Shown: positions 49,641 through 63,600, counted from the stretch's first letter. The stretch: DNA of 64,000 nucleotides from Ectocarpus siliculosus (GCA_000310025.1 FN648654.1:26827-90826); one strand, 5' to 3'. Notes: a model not told the origin generated them from the letters alone. Numbers and translations are program-made.

Positions 49641-51691
49641 GTGCGTGCGTGACCCCCAATGTTTCATCAACATGGAACCCGACGACTCGATTAGGGGGGT
49701 TGCTGATCTGAAGAGCAAAGGGACAAGGAAGGGTCATCCACGGTTCTGTTTGGTGAAAATTCTCTGTGATGTGGCATGAGGTGATGGGTGACGACTGTGC
49801 GAGAGTGGCTGATGGCGTTATTGTGGCGGGGGGGTTGTGACGGTTGTGACGGGGAGCATGTTGTTTTCTATGATGACGCTTGGCGACATTTTATTGTGCC
49901 GTATGTTGATGTCGTGAATCAAAGTGCAGACGATTTCTTGATGACACCATGCCACCGAATCTCTCTTCACGGCACGGACACAAAGTACTTCCGATGCCGG
50001 GGGACTTGCGTTGCGCTATGGTATGGATGTAGACGTTTTCTTGAGCGTTGTCGAATGCCGAGAACGCGCGATTTACGTGGTCCTGTTTTCCTGCGAGCCA
50101 TACCGTCTTCCAGCGGGAACGTTGTCGGCACCGGCTATCCATCCGCAGTGAAGACGTCACCGATTGGGTGCCTTAAGCTGCTGTACTTTAGAGGACGTCG
50201 TGATGAGAGTCGCACTTGTTGGCCGCACCCCAACAGTTATCCTAGATGCCTCTGCACCGTAAAACGTAAAGTTTTAGAACTCTATGTTGAGCGGTTTCGA
50301 GCCGGAGGTGACATACTGCAAGAGTTCGACTTTGTTGCCTCGGCAGCGCTGAAACCACCGTGGGAATACCTGCTATTGACACAACAGAGATGTAGCCTGC
50401 GGTTGCTCGTTTGTTTCGTGTACCGTAAGGTGAAGCAACAATCGGTCTCTGTGGGGTTCTGGCGACCTACTCTGGTCGCCTCCAAGAGCAGGAACCTCCC
50501 GCCCGTTGACTCAGATTCCGGTTTACACAACACGCCGTCAGATGTCGTTGCTTTTTTTCTTTGCCCCCGCCCTCCATGGGGGGTGCTGGCGCTCGTTTTT
50601 GTCGCCGGATGGAATTGACTCACAATCGCTGGTAGTCCACAAGACGCAAGTACAACGACCCCGTAACATTCTGGACCGCCAAGGAATCTCCGCAACAACG
50701 TATCTACCAACCGAGTACGGCGCCGTTCGACCAACCTACTGAATGGCTTTCATTTCTGTGGCAAACCGGAGGTGAATATCCAAGCAGAAATGTGCACTGC
50801 TGGGCGAAACGTTTCCACCATGGATAGATGCTCGGGACATCGTTGTCGATTGTTTCATGACTCGAACCAACAGGATGCATTATCTCGTCAACCTCAGGGA
50901 AGGTGTGCGCCGCTCCGACTTAGTCGGTCAGCACCCGCTTCAATGTGTTCCGAAAACAGCAGAATTGACAGCGTCCCTCCCAGCCTCGTTCAATTGCAGT
51001 CCACCGAGTTGCATGTAAAGACCCCCCCCGCCCTCTCCCCCCACGGCTTTCCGTCCGTCGGCTGGCCTCGCGAGGTGTCCCGTGACCGCCTTGTTAGATG
51101 CTTGTACACGATCGACATGGTTCTCTCCCCCCTTGCCCTCAATTTCTCTTCAAAGTGCTACCCTCCTCGAAAGCGACTTCATATTGATGCCGGCCTAGAC
51201 TGTGCTCAGTAGATGTCAACATGCCCGGACTATATTTGGTTCCAACAATGCTTTGCACTGGAGTCATTCTCATCTCGTAGTATTGCTTTGAACCAGGAGT
51301 GAGTGGGCCAAATTTCTACAAAACTACTCCGTCGGCCGCAATAATGCTAGCATGACGGACGAGCTTACTGTAGTCACTGAGTCAAACACTCGATAATCGA
51401 TGCCTGGGTAGAACTTCCAGATATCACCCATACTCGTCAGTCAGCGCGACATGGTAGTTTGGGGCCATCTGGGCGTGAACGGCGGGATGAACGGCGGGAT
51501 GAATATGCCTTTCCATAGTGCCATAATCTGGTTGAGGAACATTATCTCGAGTCCGACGAGGGACACTTGCTCCTTGAACGGCACAAACAATGTTGTCGGC
51601 ATTCGCAACAATGCAGCAGATATTTCCGCGTCGCGGATCCTCTCCTGTTTGTGACGGCACCGTCGACTGTCCTCGTAGTAATCGTCCATCC
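49641..51691. other. intergenic between convergent genes
   Basis: Separates the 3' ends of the IMPase gene (49640) and the OSCA-like gene (51692). Open frames of up to 276 codons occur here but lack splice borders, motifs and coding bias. A short AACGGCGGGATG tandem repeat lies at about 51479-51502. Confidence 0.5.
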
Positions 51692-54600
51692 TTAATCGTC
51701 CTCCATCTTCATCGCGACCAATGCAGGGCGGGGTTCGGCGGGGTAAACCAGAGCAGGGTGGTGCATCAACGTAGAGCCGGAAGGAATGTTCGAAATGATA
51801 ACAGGTATCTCGGGGGCTGCCGCCCAGGGATGGTCGATAGACCTTGAAAGGCCACCATCAACATGTTCAGGTTCCACGCCACTTGGCCGCGCATCATTTC
51901 ATCGGCCTAGGAACCTACAGTTCCGTGCTTCTGCTCTCCGCCGGACCGAGGACTCTCTTGCCGTGTTAGCGACTATGCTTCCACCTGTCATTTTGAACTC
52001 TAGTCAAACCTCCATACTGCAACTACCCAGTGAGTTATCGTTTCCAGTAACAAGGGCGAACACCCGTACCGTCATGGGGTAAACATGAAATACGACCCAA
52101 GAAACTATTCGTCGAGAAAATCACGAAAAGAAAAGAAACGTGTGCTACAGTGTACGCCTTGCAAAGTTTCGGTCTACCAAACGGAATGCGCTATAGTGTC
52201 AAAACAGTGGTTATCGAAATCTATCTGCAGCGTGCTGCCTCGTTCACGAGAAGGTGAGCCTCACCCCGTCCATGAAGTCCGCGAACGGGTTATAGCCGTC
52301 GTCGTCCCCTGCATCGTCCCCGTCTGCCCCTCCGTTTCCGGCGTCATCGAATGGATTGAATGCGGCCTTTTTCTTGCTGCTGGCCTTCTTTGAACTTGTC
52401 AACGCCGCTGTCTGCTCCTCGTCGTCATCCTATATTTTGTCGAGCGAGCATCAATAGATCAGCCGACCGGATACTGCATCCTACAGGTGGCTGCTGGTAC
52501 ACCGAACCAGCCCATCGTAGACAAAATTCGGTGAGGTCGTGATGAGTAGTCATTGATACGGGAGAAACAGGCAACCAACCGTCAGGGACTGTACAACGCA
52601 CCTGTATCGAAACAGCTTAGACTGCAGTATTTCGAACGGCCGTCGTACCGAACCCTCTTCTTCTGTTCGTTTACGCCCTATGCCCTCAGACGCTGCTGGC
52701 TGAGGAATGTTTGCGTCGTACGATGTAGGTTGTCGCCGGCACTGTCCACAAAAATAAACCATTCAAACACGCGAATACCCCAAATCATGCAAAGCCAATC
52801 TTCACAGCGAACATACGTTCATTACGTAAACGTGTCACCAAACAGATACTTCATCATACCGAGTCCTCGTCTTCTTCCTCCTCGTCGCTGTCATCGTTGT
52901 CTCCGGACGCATCGCTGTCGTCGCTCTCGGCCTCTAAATCCTCCTTGTACAAGCGTTCTTCCTCCTGCAGGGCACGATTGTGTACGTTAGATCAAGAGAT
53001 GACCACAACCACAACAACGACAGCAACAAGAGCAAAAAAGACGAGGACAAAATCGACCACAACGACGATGATAACAGCGATATCGACAACGGCAACGACA
53101 ACGACCGCGACGACGACGGCAACAACAACGACAGCAGCAACAACGACAGCAACAACTTCAGCAACAACAACGGCAAGGTGTTAGCGCTGCATATTTGTAC
53201 CTTCCCAGATTCTCTTCAAGACAAGAACGTGCACAAGCTAAGTACGCACATTGCTCCCAAGCAAGCACCGTTCCCGCCACGACTCCCGGTTCAGTTCCCC
53301 GTATATTTTATCTCCCTCTTACGAATAGCGCTATTATTCGCCCAATTCGAAAAATTGGATTCACTGAACCAGCTTGCTGCATTTTGTCGTAGTGCTGGCT
53401 CGCCTGTAATGCCGCCATGACCTCCGCGTAGGCCGGGACGAGATCGATGCGGTATGTAAAGATGGAGTTGTCGCGGATGACCTCCCACGAAAATTTGGCG
53501 TCTCCCCTCCCCGGAGGAGCTTCCTCCTCGTCCATGTCCCACCCCTGGTGTAGGTTCGTGAAGTTTGCACACGACGAACAATGAATGAACTTGGAACATG
53601 TCATGCGCGGAGGTTGAAAGCGTGTTGGTGCAGCTACTGGAGGTTGTACATGAAAAAATGCAGAAGTTGCCGGTGCAGCTGTCGATGAGTCTTCTTCCTT
53701 GTCCATTTCCCATCAATTAACTGCCAGCAGCGGATACAAACTTCCGGACTGGTGCGTGTTCAAGTGGAAACTAAAGCATCTAGACGACTGAAATATTATC
53801 GGCACGATGCTGCTTTTGGTGCTGTCGACATGTTTGTATCCAAAGACCTGGCGTTCTATCTCAGCCTGAGCTGAAGCTGTCCCGCCATCCTTTCAGAAAA
53901 CAATGTTTTCCGGCACGTCGGTAAGAACAGCCCGAGAACGCGGGCGATCGCCACAACTCTGGAACATTCTACCGCATGGGGCAGGCAATAGCATCGATTG
54001 TGCTTTGAGGGGGGTGGATATTACTCATTATGTTGCAACCATTGGTCTCGTGTATTTCGAAGTAGTCGGAAAAGCGTGGCAGTTCCACGGCAGTTTCATG
54101 ATATACCGTGTACCCGACGTAGTATCACACAGAGGCATCGACCTCCGTGTGGTCTACTACAGCCAGCCATGATACACTTCCGGGATTTCCGTGGCTCTGC
54201 GATAGTGTGTGCTATCGCAAGCCATGACAGTCACCACATTACGGAAGTGATGCACATCACCAGTAAACACGAAAAATCAGCTAGCAGTAGATGGTGGTGA
54301 AACAGGCATTCGATATCACAATAGAGTAGGCACGCGAGAAGTTGTACACCCAAGTCCTAGGTGTGATATCGTTGGTTAACTTGCCTTCTTTTTGACGACA
54401 GACTTATCCGCGAGGTGACTGACCATCCAGCCCTCCAGCTTCTCTGCCGTCGTGAGGTCCCCGTTCTTGGGGATGTACTGGTAGTAGACGTCCGTGTATG
54501 CAGCGACCTCCGATGTCCACCTGATAGGCAACAAGGCGTTCAGTTAGGGCGATCGGTCATCAATCGGCACCACCTAGACGTACACTGAGACAAACGACGC

Positions 54601-57600
54601 CACACCGCACTGTACCGCTTTGCACCTGCTGCGAATCTTCTTCCCTGGCCGCATGACCTCCAGGGTCCTCTTCTTTCCCGTGCATGACCCGAGGACGAAC
54701 CGGAAGCCCTTCCCGAGGATAACAAAGAGCGGGAAGTACCCGTTGAGAAACTCCAGGACGCACCACACCAGCACTCCCAGCGTAAGAAGGAACAAGGGGA
54801 ACACGTTTGTGCGGATGATGCGCGACACCTGAAGGAATAGGTTTGATTGGGTGAAGGTTGGATGAAAGAGATAGTGTTAGACACATCCTGATTGTTCCCG
54901 TGGCTGCTCGCCCGCTGTGCGCTTCGAGTTTATTGGCCCGAAAAGAGATTGGGAAGGAGAGATTCGAAGTCTGCGCAGGATACTGAACGACTCGTATGCT
55001 GGTGTGCATAGCGGTTCGTAGCTGGTATGCTGAATGCGGGGAGAGAGTTGCGAAAACAGCGCTGGTAAATTTGATGGGTATTTTCGTCGAGCTCTGGTCT
55101 ACGGGGCGAGAATCATGTGAGCTTCCATCTTGAGTTTTCGGTGGCAATAATCAACTCGAAATATTCCGTGAGAAAATCCGTTCCGAGCTACATGAGGAAA
55201 TCCGTTCGACCTCAACACGTGTGCGGGTTCATGGCCGACCCCACAGATTTCATAAAGAAAATGCCTCTTGATCACTTCGCAGCTGACTTGCCAAAACGTC
55301 TTATCATCTCCTACAAATGTAGTATACGTTGCTAATCATCTGTCGATACTCACGAGAATCCCATACCCCTCCTCGTATGATGCGATCACGTCCTCGTACG
55401 GCTTGACTTGCGAGATCGACTCCGTGATAACCTCGCTCTTCAGCGACTCCGTCCCCAAAAACCAGCACGTAAAGCACAGGTGTAGCAAGAGCGCCCACGG
55501 GAGGGTGTTGTTAACCTTCGCGAGAGACATTACACGAACGTACCAAGGTGGGGTTGGACACCGGGCGAGCGCGGAGGCGAGCAACAACAGGAGTTAACTA
55601 GGGCATTTTTACAATCACGCACATGCAGGCACGAAAACAGGAATACAATCAGATCAGATATGCATTCTTTGTACTGTTGTATTCTCTTCTCCGTTTTTGG
55701 ATCACTTGTTGAAAGTATTGGATTTGTTTGGATGAGGTTTGCTGTCCCGGCAGGAGGGCCGCACCCCTCTGATATGGTGCCGCGCTGATCGATTCGTTTC
55801 ACTCAGCACGGCATCACACCCAGAAAAGGATTCAGCGGTGGAGAGATACCACGGTGGAGAGTACAATAGTTGGGCGGGTGGGATGGTCTCTGTTTTTGGT
55901 ATCTCTCTCCCCCTTTACGACGTTTTTGAGGGGGAAAGAGGGAATGATCCATAGGTTTGTTCATTTCTCAGTAGTTTGGGGGGCCTACAGCTGGGGTGGA
56001 TCCGTGCCGGATCCGTTCCCCTTCTGAGGTCTCCCCGATATTACTGCAGTTGTATCCTCTTCTCCGTTGTTGGATCACTTACAGAAAGTATTTGTTTGGA
56101 TGAGGCCTCCTGTCCCGCCACAAGAACATACCCAAACTTCGTTTCCGCATCCTCCGTAATCGCATATCGACCAGAAGTCATAACTCGATCCTGGACATGC
56201 CGAAGCCGAACCCAAACTTTCTAAACGGTGCGTTTACCACTACCACCCGCGCGAAGCGCGTCCTCCCGTGAAACCCTCACTCGATGGCATGCGATCTGCC
56301 TGGTCGCATACACCACAGAATACGCCACCTCTCGAACTTAGCATAACTCGCAACATCGGGTTAGACACGATTATTCGTTAGTACTTCTGATACGAAAAGC
56401 CACGTGCCCATGCCGTACAACGAGCCATCGAGGTTGGTGGTATTGTGTTTGACGTGGCACATACGTACTACTTCAGTGGGGGTCTCTGTTTTAGGTATCT
56501 CCCTCCCCCTTTACGACGCTTTTGGGGGGGGGAAAGGGAATGATCAATATGTTCGTTCATTTTTCAGTAGTTTTGGGGGGCCTGCAGCTGGGGTGGATCC
56601 GCGCCGGATCCATTCCCCTTCTGAGGTCTCCCCGATATTACGTAAGATTTCGCTTACCTGCTGTTGCAGCGCATCTTCGCGGTGCGGGGGCCGCCTGTAG
56701 TATCTCAGGAGCATGGCCTTGTCGACCCAGTAGGTGATGAAAAAGAACGCGAAGGACAGGGCGTTCATAGCAAACATCCCTCCGGAGTATGCCATCGCAG
56801 TGAACAGCAGCGTCAGAAGGTACGAGTAACGCGTCTGTAGAACGAAAAAAGAATACAAGAAGGCGGGAAATACACGACACGTGAGAGCGGGTAGTTTTGG
56901 GGGCGCCGTATTGATGCACACGGGCTTTTTGCACATTGCTTATTTTCAGTAGGAGCAGCTCCCTGGACCCCGGAGTAGGCCACTAAGAGCAACACACCGG
57001 CAAGCGAGGAACGAAACGCCACCGCACACAGTAGCGGGCACGGCAGGCGAAGCCAAGCGCAGATATCCGGCGGGGGCATAGAGCTCACGACGAACATTTT
57101 GAAGCCTCTTCGTCTTATCGGCTCAGTAGATGATCCGTGTTCTATGTAGGGGTACATCGCTATCAAGGAATGAACACACACCCTCAAGACGTAGCTGCCA
57201 ACAGGTGAATCTAGATAATCCACCTGCAGCAACGGCAGTTGCGGTAACGCTTTCCCAATACTAGCAGGCGCCGAACGTCAGCCGCCGCCTGTTACGTGGC
57301 AACAACGGGAACAGCATCAGCGTGTTTCCTCACCGTGAAGTCGAAGACCGGCCCCACGAAAACTTCGTTGAGGTCTCCCTGCATGACGTACTCCCCCTTG
57401 TCTTCCTGCACCGCCTTCGTGGCCTTGCGAATGCGTCGCTTGCTGTGACGCAGGGTAGGGGAGGACGGGGTGTCAATGAATTCCTTACTCCGATACCAGC
57501 GGAGTAGGTGTTGGGGGAAGAGTAGTATATGATGAGCGTCCGCACGCTGGTGCTCCGTTCAAACGGTAGGGAGGACATCTTCATGGATGGTGCAGTACAT

Positions 57601-60600
57601 CCTACGTTCGGACCACAGAAGAGCAGTGTCTTATCGAAGATACTGTCTTCTTGCCATTCCCGTAGAAATGAAGAACGAAACACGTGGTGTTTATCGTCTT
57701 TTTTGCTGTCACTTATTGCTGCCTATTTGTGTTGCCGAATTCAACCGCAGTTACTAAGCGAACGGTTTAGGTGAGTTCCTTGGCCCCGTGGTTCGTGTCA
57801 AAAAACTTCATGAAATCAACCTAAACGATGTGACAGAAAATTATACGTGAGCTGACGGAGTAGAGGCAAAACTTGAACAATACAACAACGTTGGGGTTTG
57901 AGGCACTCTGTTGATACGGGTTTGACTGAATTATCGAGTTTCTGGACAGAGTTTCTCTCAAATAAGAATCCCGAAGGTTAACTTCATTGTCTCAAGGTTG
58001 ATTTCATGGTCTGGTCGACAGCGTCGGTACGATGGAGTTATGTCCTCGGATCTATCGAAGGAGGGCAGGGGTATGAGAGGAAAGGATTGGCGTTGTTGCT
58101 CGAATCGCAACCGACCAAACTCTGATGCGAACAATCCCGCCAGGGGCATCGAGATAAAACAAGTAGAGAAGGGGCAAACATCTCTGGGGATTATCCTATT
58201 ACGCTCAAAAAGCCATTTTTCGTTCCTCGCCGGAACCGTTCCGCGAAAGGTCACCATACCTGAGAAAGAAGCACTCTATCAGCGGACCAACGTGTGGCCC
58301 GATAGCCGCCAGGATGTAGGAGATCAGCAAGCCGTGCCCAGCATCTTTCTGCGAGAAACAAAAAGCCAAAGGTTGATCAATATGTGCCTCGTGTACACGG
58401 AGCAAGCATGATAATCGTTGTCTTGGACGGGTGACTTGGCGCGTTTGAACTGTTTCTGCTGGCGAGGTGAAGCAATCCTCATATCCATGCAAACGACCAT
58501 TAGGCGTGTGCGAACGACGGTATTCCCGCACGTTGTTCCGGCCTATAGCCAACCGTCAACAATGGTAATACAGTAACTCCTTTGGGGAGTTATCCTCTAT
58601 CATGACGGCCAGCATGCACATAATTCTTCCGCACTTGTGCAAAAATTGGACATCGAAGCCTATCTTCCCCACCCGCTGACCTAAGTCCACAGTACCAACA
58701 GATCGAACGCTTTCCTTGACGGTCGACGTCGTTGAACAACGGTTACCGCGAAAGTACCCTTAGCAACAATGCCAGGAAAAATCTACAACAGAAAAACCCT
58801 TGGAAGCATGTTCGAACAGCGAGAAGTCCGTGGTCGCCAGGATAAAGCACGTCCCTCGTTACGCCCTTCAAGGCCCGTGGACTCTCTTGAGCAGTTCGAA
58901 ACCAACCTGCCAATCTCTGCTGAAGTCCGTGTAGGGCCCAGAAAAAATGCTCAGATCCTTCACGATCTGTGGGGTCTCGTACCCGGACGGTCCCGTCCCG
59001 TAGACCAGCAAGAAAAGCAGCCCCGTGTTGATGAACTGCCCAGAATTGCACCGGCAGAGCGAGCAGGCGGCTAGGTTTGGCTGATGAATTCACCCGAGGC
59101 ACGTGACTCTTGACCATGTGGGAAATGTTTTTTCTGCTTGCAACGTTACGCCGGGAGGTGTGGCCGTTCCGTGAAATGGCACGAAGAGCATCGCCGTATT
59201 GATATCGGAGGTGACGTAGAATATCAGGCGCCCTCAAGACGTGCATTACCACCTAGGCATCATTAACGCCCGAGGTGCTCCGAAAGCATAAGGTTAGGGT
59301 TACGAATTTCAAATGAATAACTCTCCCGGCAGCGTGTCGTTGAATTTCGTATCGCATCAAGTTGACCCCGGCGTATGATCCCCTGTACCCTTATGGTCCA
59401 CTGACCTGCGTCTTGAAAACCCCATACATGAGGCGAGTGGCGGTCTCGTCGTCGCTGGTGTTGTGTTGCCATCCCACGACGAGAAAAGTCAAGCAATGCT
59501 CCAGGCCGCCGTTGATGAATGGCGTCAGTAAGGACACCACGAAATTGAACACCTGCGTTAGTTTGAGCGAATGAAATCGCAGTCCAAACACAACAGCTTT
59601 CGTCGGACGCCGGTGATGGGTATCGAATACCAAGCAAGAGAAAGACATTGAGCACCTGTACCGATGGTGGAAGAGCACCTATATGTTGGAAATATATTTC
59701 GCTGACTGGAAGAGGCTGTAGTTGACATCGTCGGTTTGGCATGACGCAAGACAATATGTGGTGATAATATTTGAGGCGGCATGAACAGCAGTACCGCATG
59801 AACATTGATTGGCCCTCGTTCATGGAAGGGTGGGCAACGCAACTGCTGACACCACGGGTGAATATGCAAGCAACGAAGAAAAGAGCTCGACAAAAGGTCT
59901 CCAAGAATTGAACGATTCTATAGTTTGATCCAACATGGATCGGAGATGCAAAGCTGAGCAAACGAGACAAGACGAAACGGTAGGATACGTTCACTACCTT
60001 AACCAGGACCCAGGATGCGGCAAAGGCTCGGCAGATGTCGCTGTCTTCAGCGTTCAGGTTGCTCGCGGCCTGTTTTGATTCGTCGTTGAAGCGACAACAC
60101 CGGCACCAATGGCCCCAAACAAAATCGAAATCGGCTCTGAAGTACAACGAGTGAACGAATAGTTGCGGCGTAGATCTCTCACTTGGATTGTGCTGCCCTC
60201 CGGCAAGAATCACATTCCATTCCATCAGGGTTTGGATGGCATGCGGAACATGTTTATCGTAGTCTTTTCTTACGAAAACAATGTCGCTCTACCACGATAC
60301 CCTATCTACTCTGATAGGAGTCAAGTCTCTCACCGAGAATATGCCCGACTCCTCTCGCTCGTCCAGAAGCCGTTCGTAACAATAACATCCCGACAACTGT
60401 GTTTCGTCAATCCGTCCGACAAGGAAACAGTTTAGGGGTACATCTCGGCATTCGGGGAAGGCTATCCCCGTTTTGTCAGGAGAGCATAACAATAACTGTT
60501 CGTGGCACCAGCCACCCCCAATACCCGACGAAGTTGCAGCTCAAACGAATGATGTTCACTGTCGTACAGTTGAGCGAGGGCGAGGCCCTCTTCTGTGATT

Positions 60601-63600
60601 ACGCTATACCGAACAAGGTATGGAATTCGTCAGGAATCATTGTGAGGTCCCTCGTACTTCCCCTCCCGTACCCGTACCGGGGGATGGACCAATAGTTTCG
60701 TCCCCACCGCTCTCCTTTCTCACCGTGGACAAGACGAACTCTCCGCATGTTCCGCCGGGGTCATCCCCGGGCTCCGCGCACTCCAGCGTGTCGCACCTCT
60801 GAATGCTTCCCCCTAAGACACAAGGGCAGTGCAGGTCGTCCCCGGCCGCGGGGCAGACGTCTTCCCCTATCCCGCACGCGTCTATTGTGTAGTTCAACGC
60901 CGGAGACAGGTAACTGTTGTGTTTCGTCAGCGCACGTGTCGTGCAACACACCGAAACAAGGTTTAAAGTTGTATTGATTGTCGAAGAGAACGGCAGGAGT
61001 GGGAAACGACAGGTCAGAGCTGGGGCCTAGGTTGGTGGTAGAGTGAGGTATAGAACGGATTTGCGGGGACAGTGGTCCAAGGTTGGGAGGAGGTGTGTCT
61101 CGTTTTCGGGCGACCAGTGTCCCCAAGTGCGGCGATTCATCGTGGAGGGGCACGTGGGAGGGGTGGACAGAGAAAAGCAGCTATCCTCCGGCATTTCGCT
61201 TCGGCGAAGCGCGGTGCACCCGGCGCCCCTCCCCGATCGACTTAAGCACTCACCTATCATCGCCCTCTTCGAGTGTGTAGACCATGTACACCGCCAACGG
61301 GTTATCGAGGCGTGTCTGGCAAGCTTCATCGATTTCGCCGCGGTAGCTTTGGTCCGGCCGCACGAGAGACAGCTCGTCCGCAACGTCAATCGCCCTCGAA
61401 TAGTTGCTGAAGTACAACGCCGGTACCTTGTAAGGTCCGCAGAGACAAGTTCGCAAAAGAGTGCGTGCCATTGTGGCGCAAGAGGATTATTGAGTGTGGG
61501 GGGGTTGGATCCTCATTCTCGAATGGCTACTCGAAGATGATCCCAACAGGATAACGTGGAGCACGCCTCGAAAGGTTCCTGCCGTTGTCTTGTGAACCAG
61601 CATCCCCCCGGGAGTTCTCAGAGGTATGTAGATGGACGATGTTTTAACAATTGCGAGAAAGGTATACTGTAATTTTGGCCCATGGCCGGGTCACCCCCAG
61701 GACGCATACACGCTATATTGCGGTCTTCCGTTGCGTTCAGGTCACCTTCCAGACACATTTAACACGTTTTCGACGGTTCGATACAACGTCAATGGTATGG
61801 GGGTCTCGTCATGCTTGGTGAGACTTACGGTACCAAATGACATTCTGGCGTCTCACCGGCAAACTTGTGACAGCGCAATTCTTGCAATGGTTGGCAGTAG
61901 TACCGAGTGGGTGCTCGACTGAGTGTTGGTGAAAAAAATTTCATGAAAACATTTACACCCATCCATGTAACCGCGGCAACAACAACATCAGCACGTTGAA
62001 TGCCTCGGACGTTATGAGAACGCGTCGTGGGGCGGTCAACACGTCAGGTGAGAAACGTGAGCCTTTCAGAGCGAGAGAGATAACATCTACAACCCACACA
62101 TTCGATCTAGGGCGGCCACAAAGTGATTCCTTTTGGGATATTCTTTTATGGAGACGGCGTTCTTAAGCAGGGGGTGTTGTCAAAGAGAGGGTGCTCTCAC
62201 AGGATACTGTGGCACACCAAGCTGAACAATTCGTCGGGTGAACAAGACTTCACTGGGTTGGCGTTTCGACCACCATGATACACGTTTCCTGAAAAATGGC
62301 CAAACACCAGAACCGAGCAACCCAGCAGAACACTTACGAGAATAGACACAACAATATAACAATAAACACGACCCCTGTTCTTTTAAGGCGGTTTGCCTCA
62401 AGAAAATAAGCTGCGATCGATGCGCCGACTTCATACCTCTAGCTGGCAGTACGTGATCTTGGGGATGATTTGCGCCCAGTGGTCTTGAATGCCGGTGGTC
62501 ATCATCACTAGGGCAAAGGCGATCGTTAGGGCCATCAATGACACCAGCCCAGTCACGTTATGTCGCATTCGCCGCTTGAACTTGGAGAACTCCAGGTTCT
62601 CCCAGATGATGTTGTCGGGCTCGGGCGCTTTCACCACCTGGCACAAGGAGTTGGTCGAGAGTCATGGAAGACATGGTTGAGCACGGCCGGCGGCCTTTTG
62701 AGTCGCGGAGAAGTGGGTACCTGTCTTTCTCCAGGTGGGTGTTGTGGAAGTTTGAAAAAGAACAGTCCTTTCGCCTCGGGCCCTACAATACTTGAAAACA
62801 CGTAACCCCGCCTGTCTTACGGTGGGAGTGGCTGGGCGAGACGGTGAGGATTCGAGACGTCCACTGTATACGTCATTGCTATCTACACACTGTGCTTTCC
62901 CCCATCACGTCATCTTGATTCCTGTGACCTAGCCAGTAACAACGTCCAGGTAAAAACGCTGACAACCTCTCTACAGTTCTTTGACACTCTTCTCCCCGTA
63001 CCTTGAGTTTATGAATCCCTTGGAACTTGAGCTCCTTGGGGTATTTCTTGAATCTACTCAGCGAGGAAAAGTCTTCCATGCATCGATGAACGCTCAGAGG
63101 ATGGTTGAACACGATGAACGCCCCCACACAAGCCTGCCAAATGTCCATCAAGGGCGCTCAAACTGTTGACACGAGTGGATATTATTCAACATCAGACGCC
63201 AACCCTCTGTGGCCGTTGGCTTCGTTGAAAGGAGCTCTACGTCGCTTGGTATTTCAGGCAGGGGGCGATGGCAAAATTCTTTCCCTTCATGCAGCACACG
63301 TAAAGTCGTCGAATACGAAGACCACAGATTGGCAACCATGCTTTTGTGGAACAGTTGAGACATTGTAGACTGTAGCTGCTCGCCGGACACGTAGAAACGC
63401 ACCCGCTCGTGCCTCCATACCGAAATGCCTGCAAATCGACGAAGTCAGCCAATGGTCGCCCGCCAATCGAACTGACACAACCTTCGAGTAATTATGTTCG
63501 ATCACATGTCCTCCAAAGGGTTTATTTGTTTCCACGATATTTCGTATGCCAGACTCGATCTCCACAAAGTCTACCAGAGTATGCCCAATAGTCTCTCCAA

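Noticed and set aside
49788-50618. 276-codon open frame on the plus strand
   Set aside because: It starts with GTG, has no family motif, no coding bias and no splice context, and lies between two convergent gene ends.
51441-51689. Minus-strand frame beyond the OSCA-like stop
   Set aside because: It follows the in-frame stop at 51692, contains a simple repeat and has no acceptor; likely 3' UTR or intergenic.
52934-53184. Thr-, Asn/Asp- and Leu-rich frames
   Set aside because: Products of an intronic degenerate trinucleotide repeat; the flanking exons splice over it in phase.
54560-55147. 195-codon minus-strand frame
   Set aside because: Overlaps the real exon 54828-54626 in another frame and continues into intron sequence.
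59263-60225. 320-codon open frame on the minus strand, the longest in the window
   Set aside because: It reads through the real exon 60069-59998 and then in a wrong frame across an intron and the exon 59552-59406. The spliced frame has the family motifs; the long frame does not.
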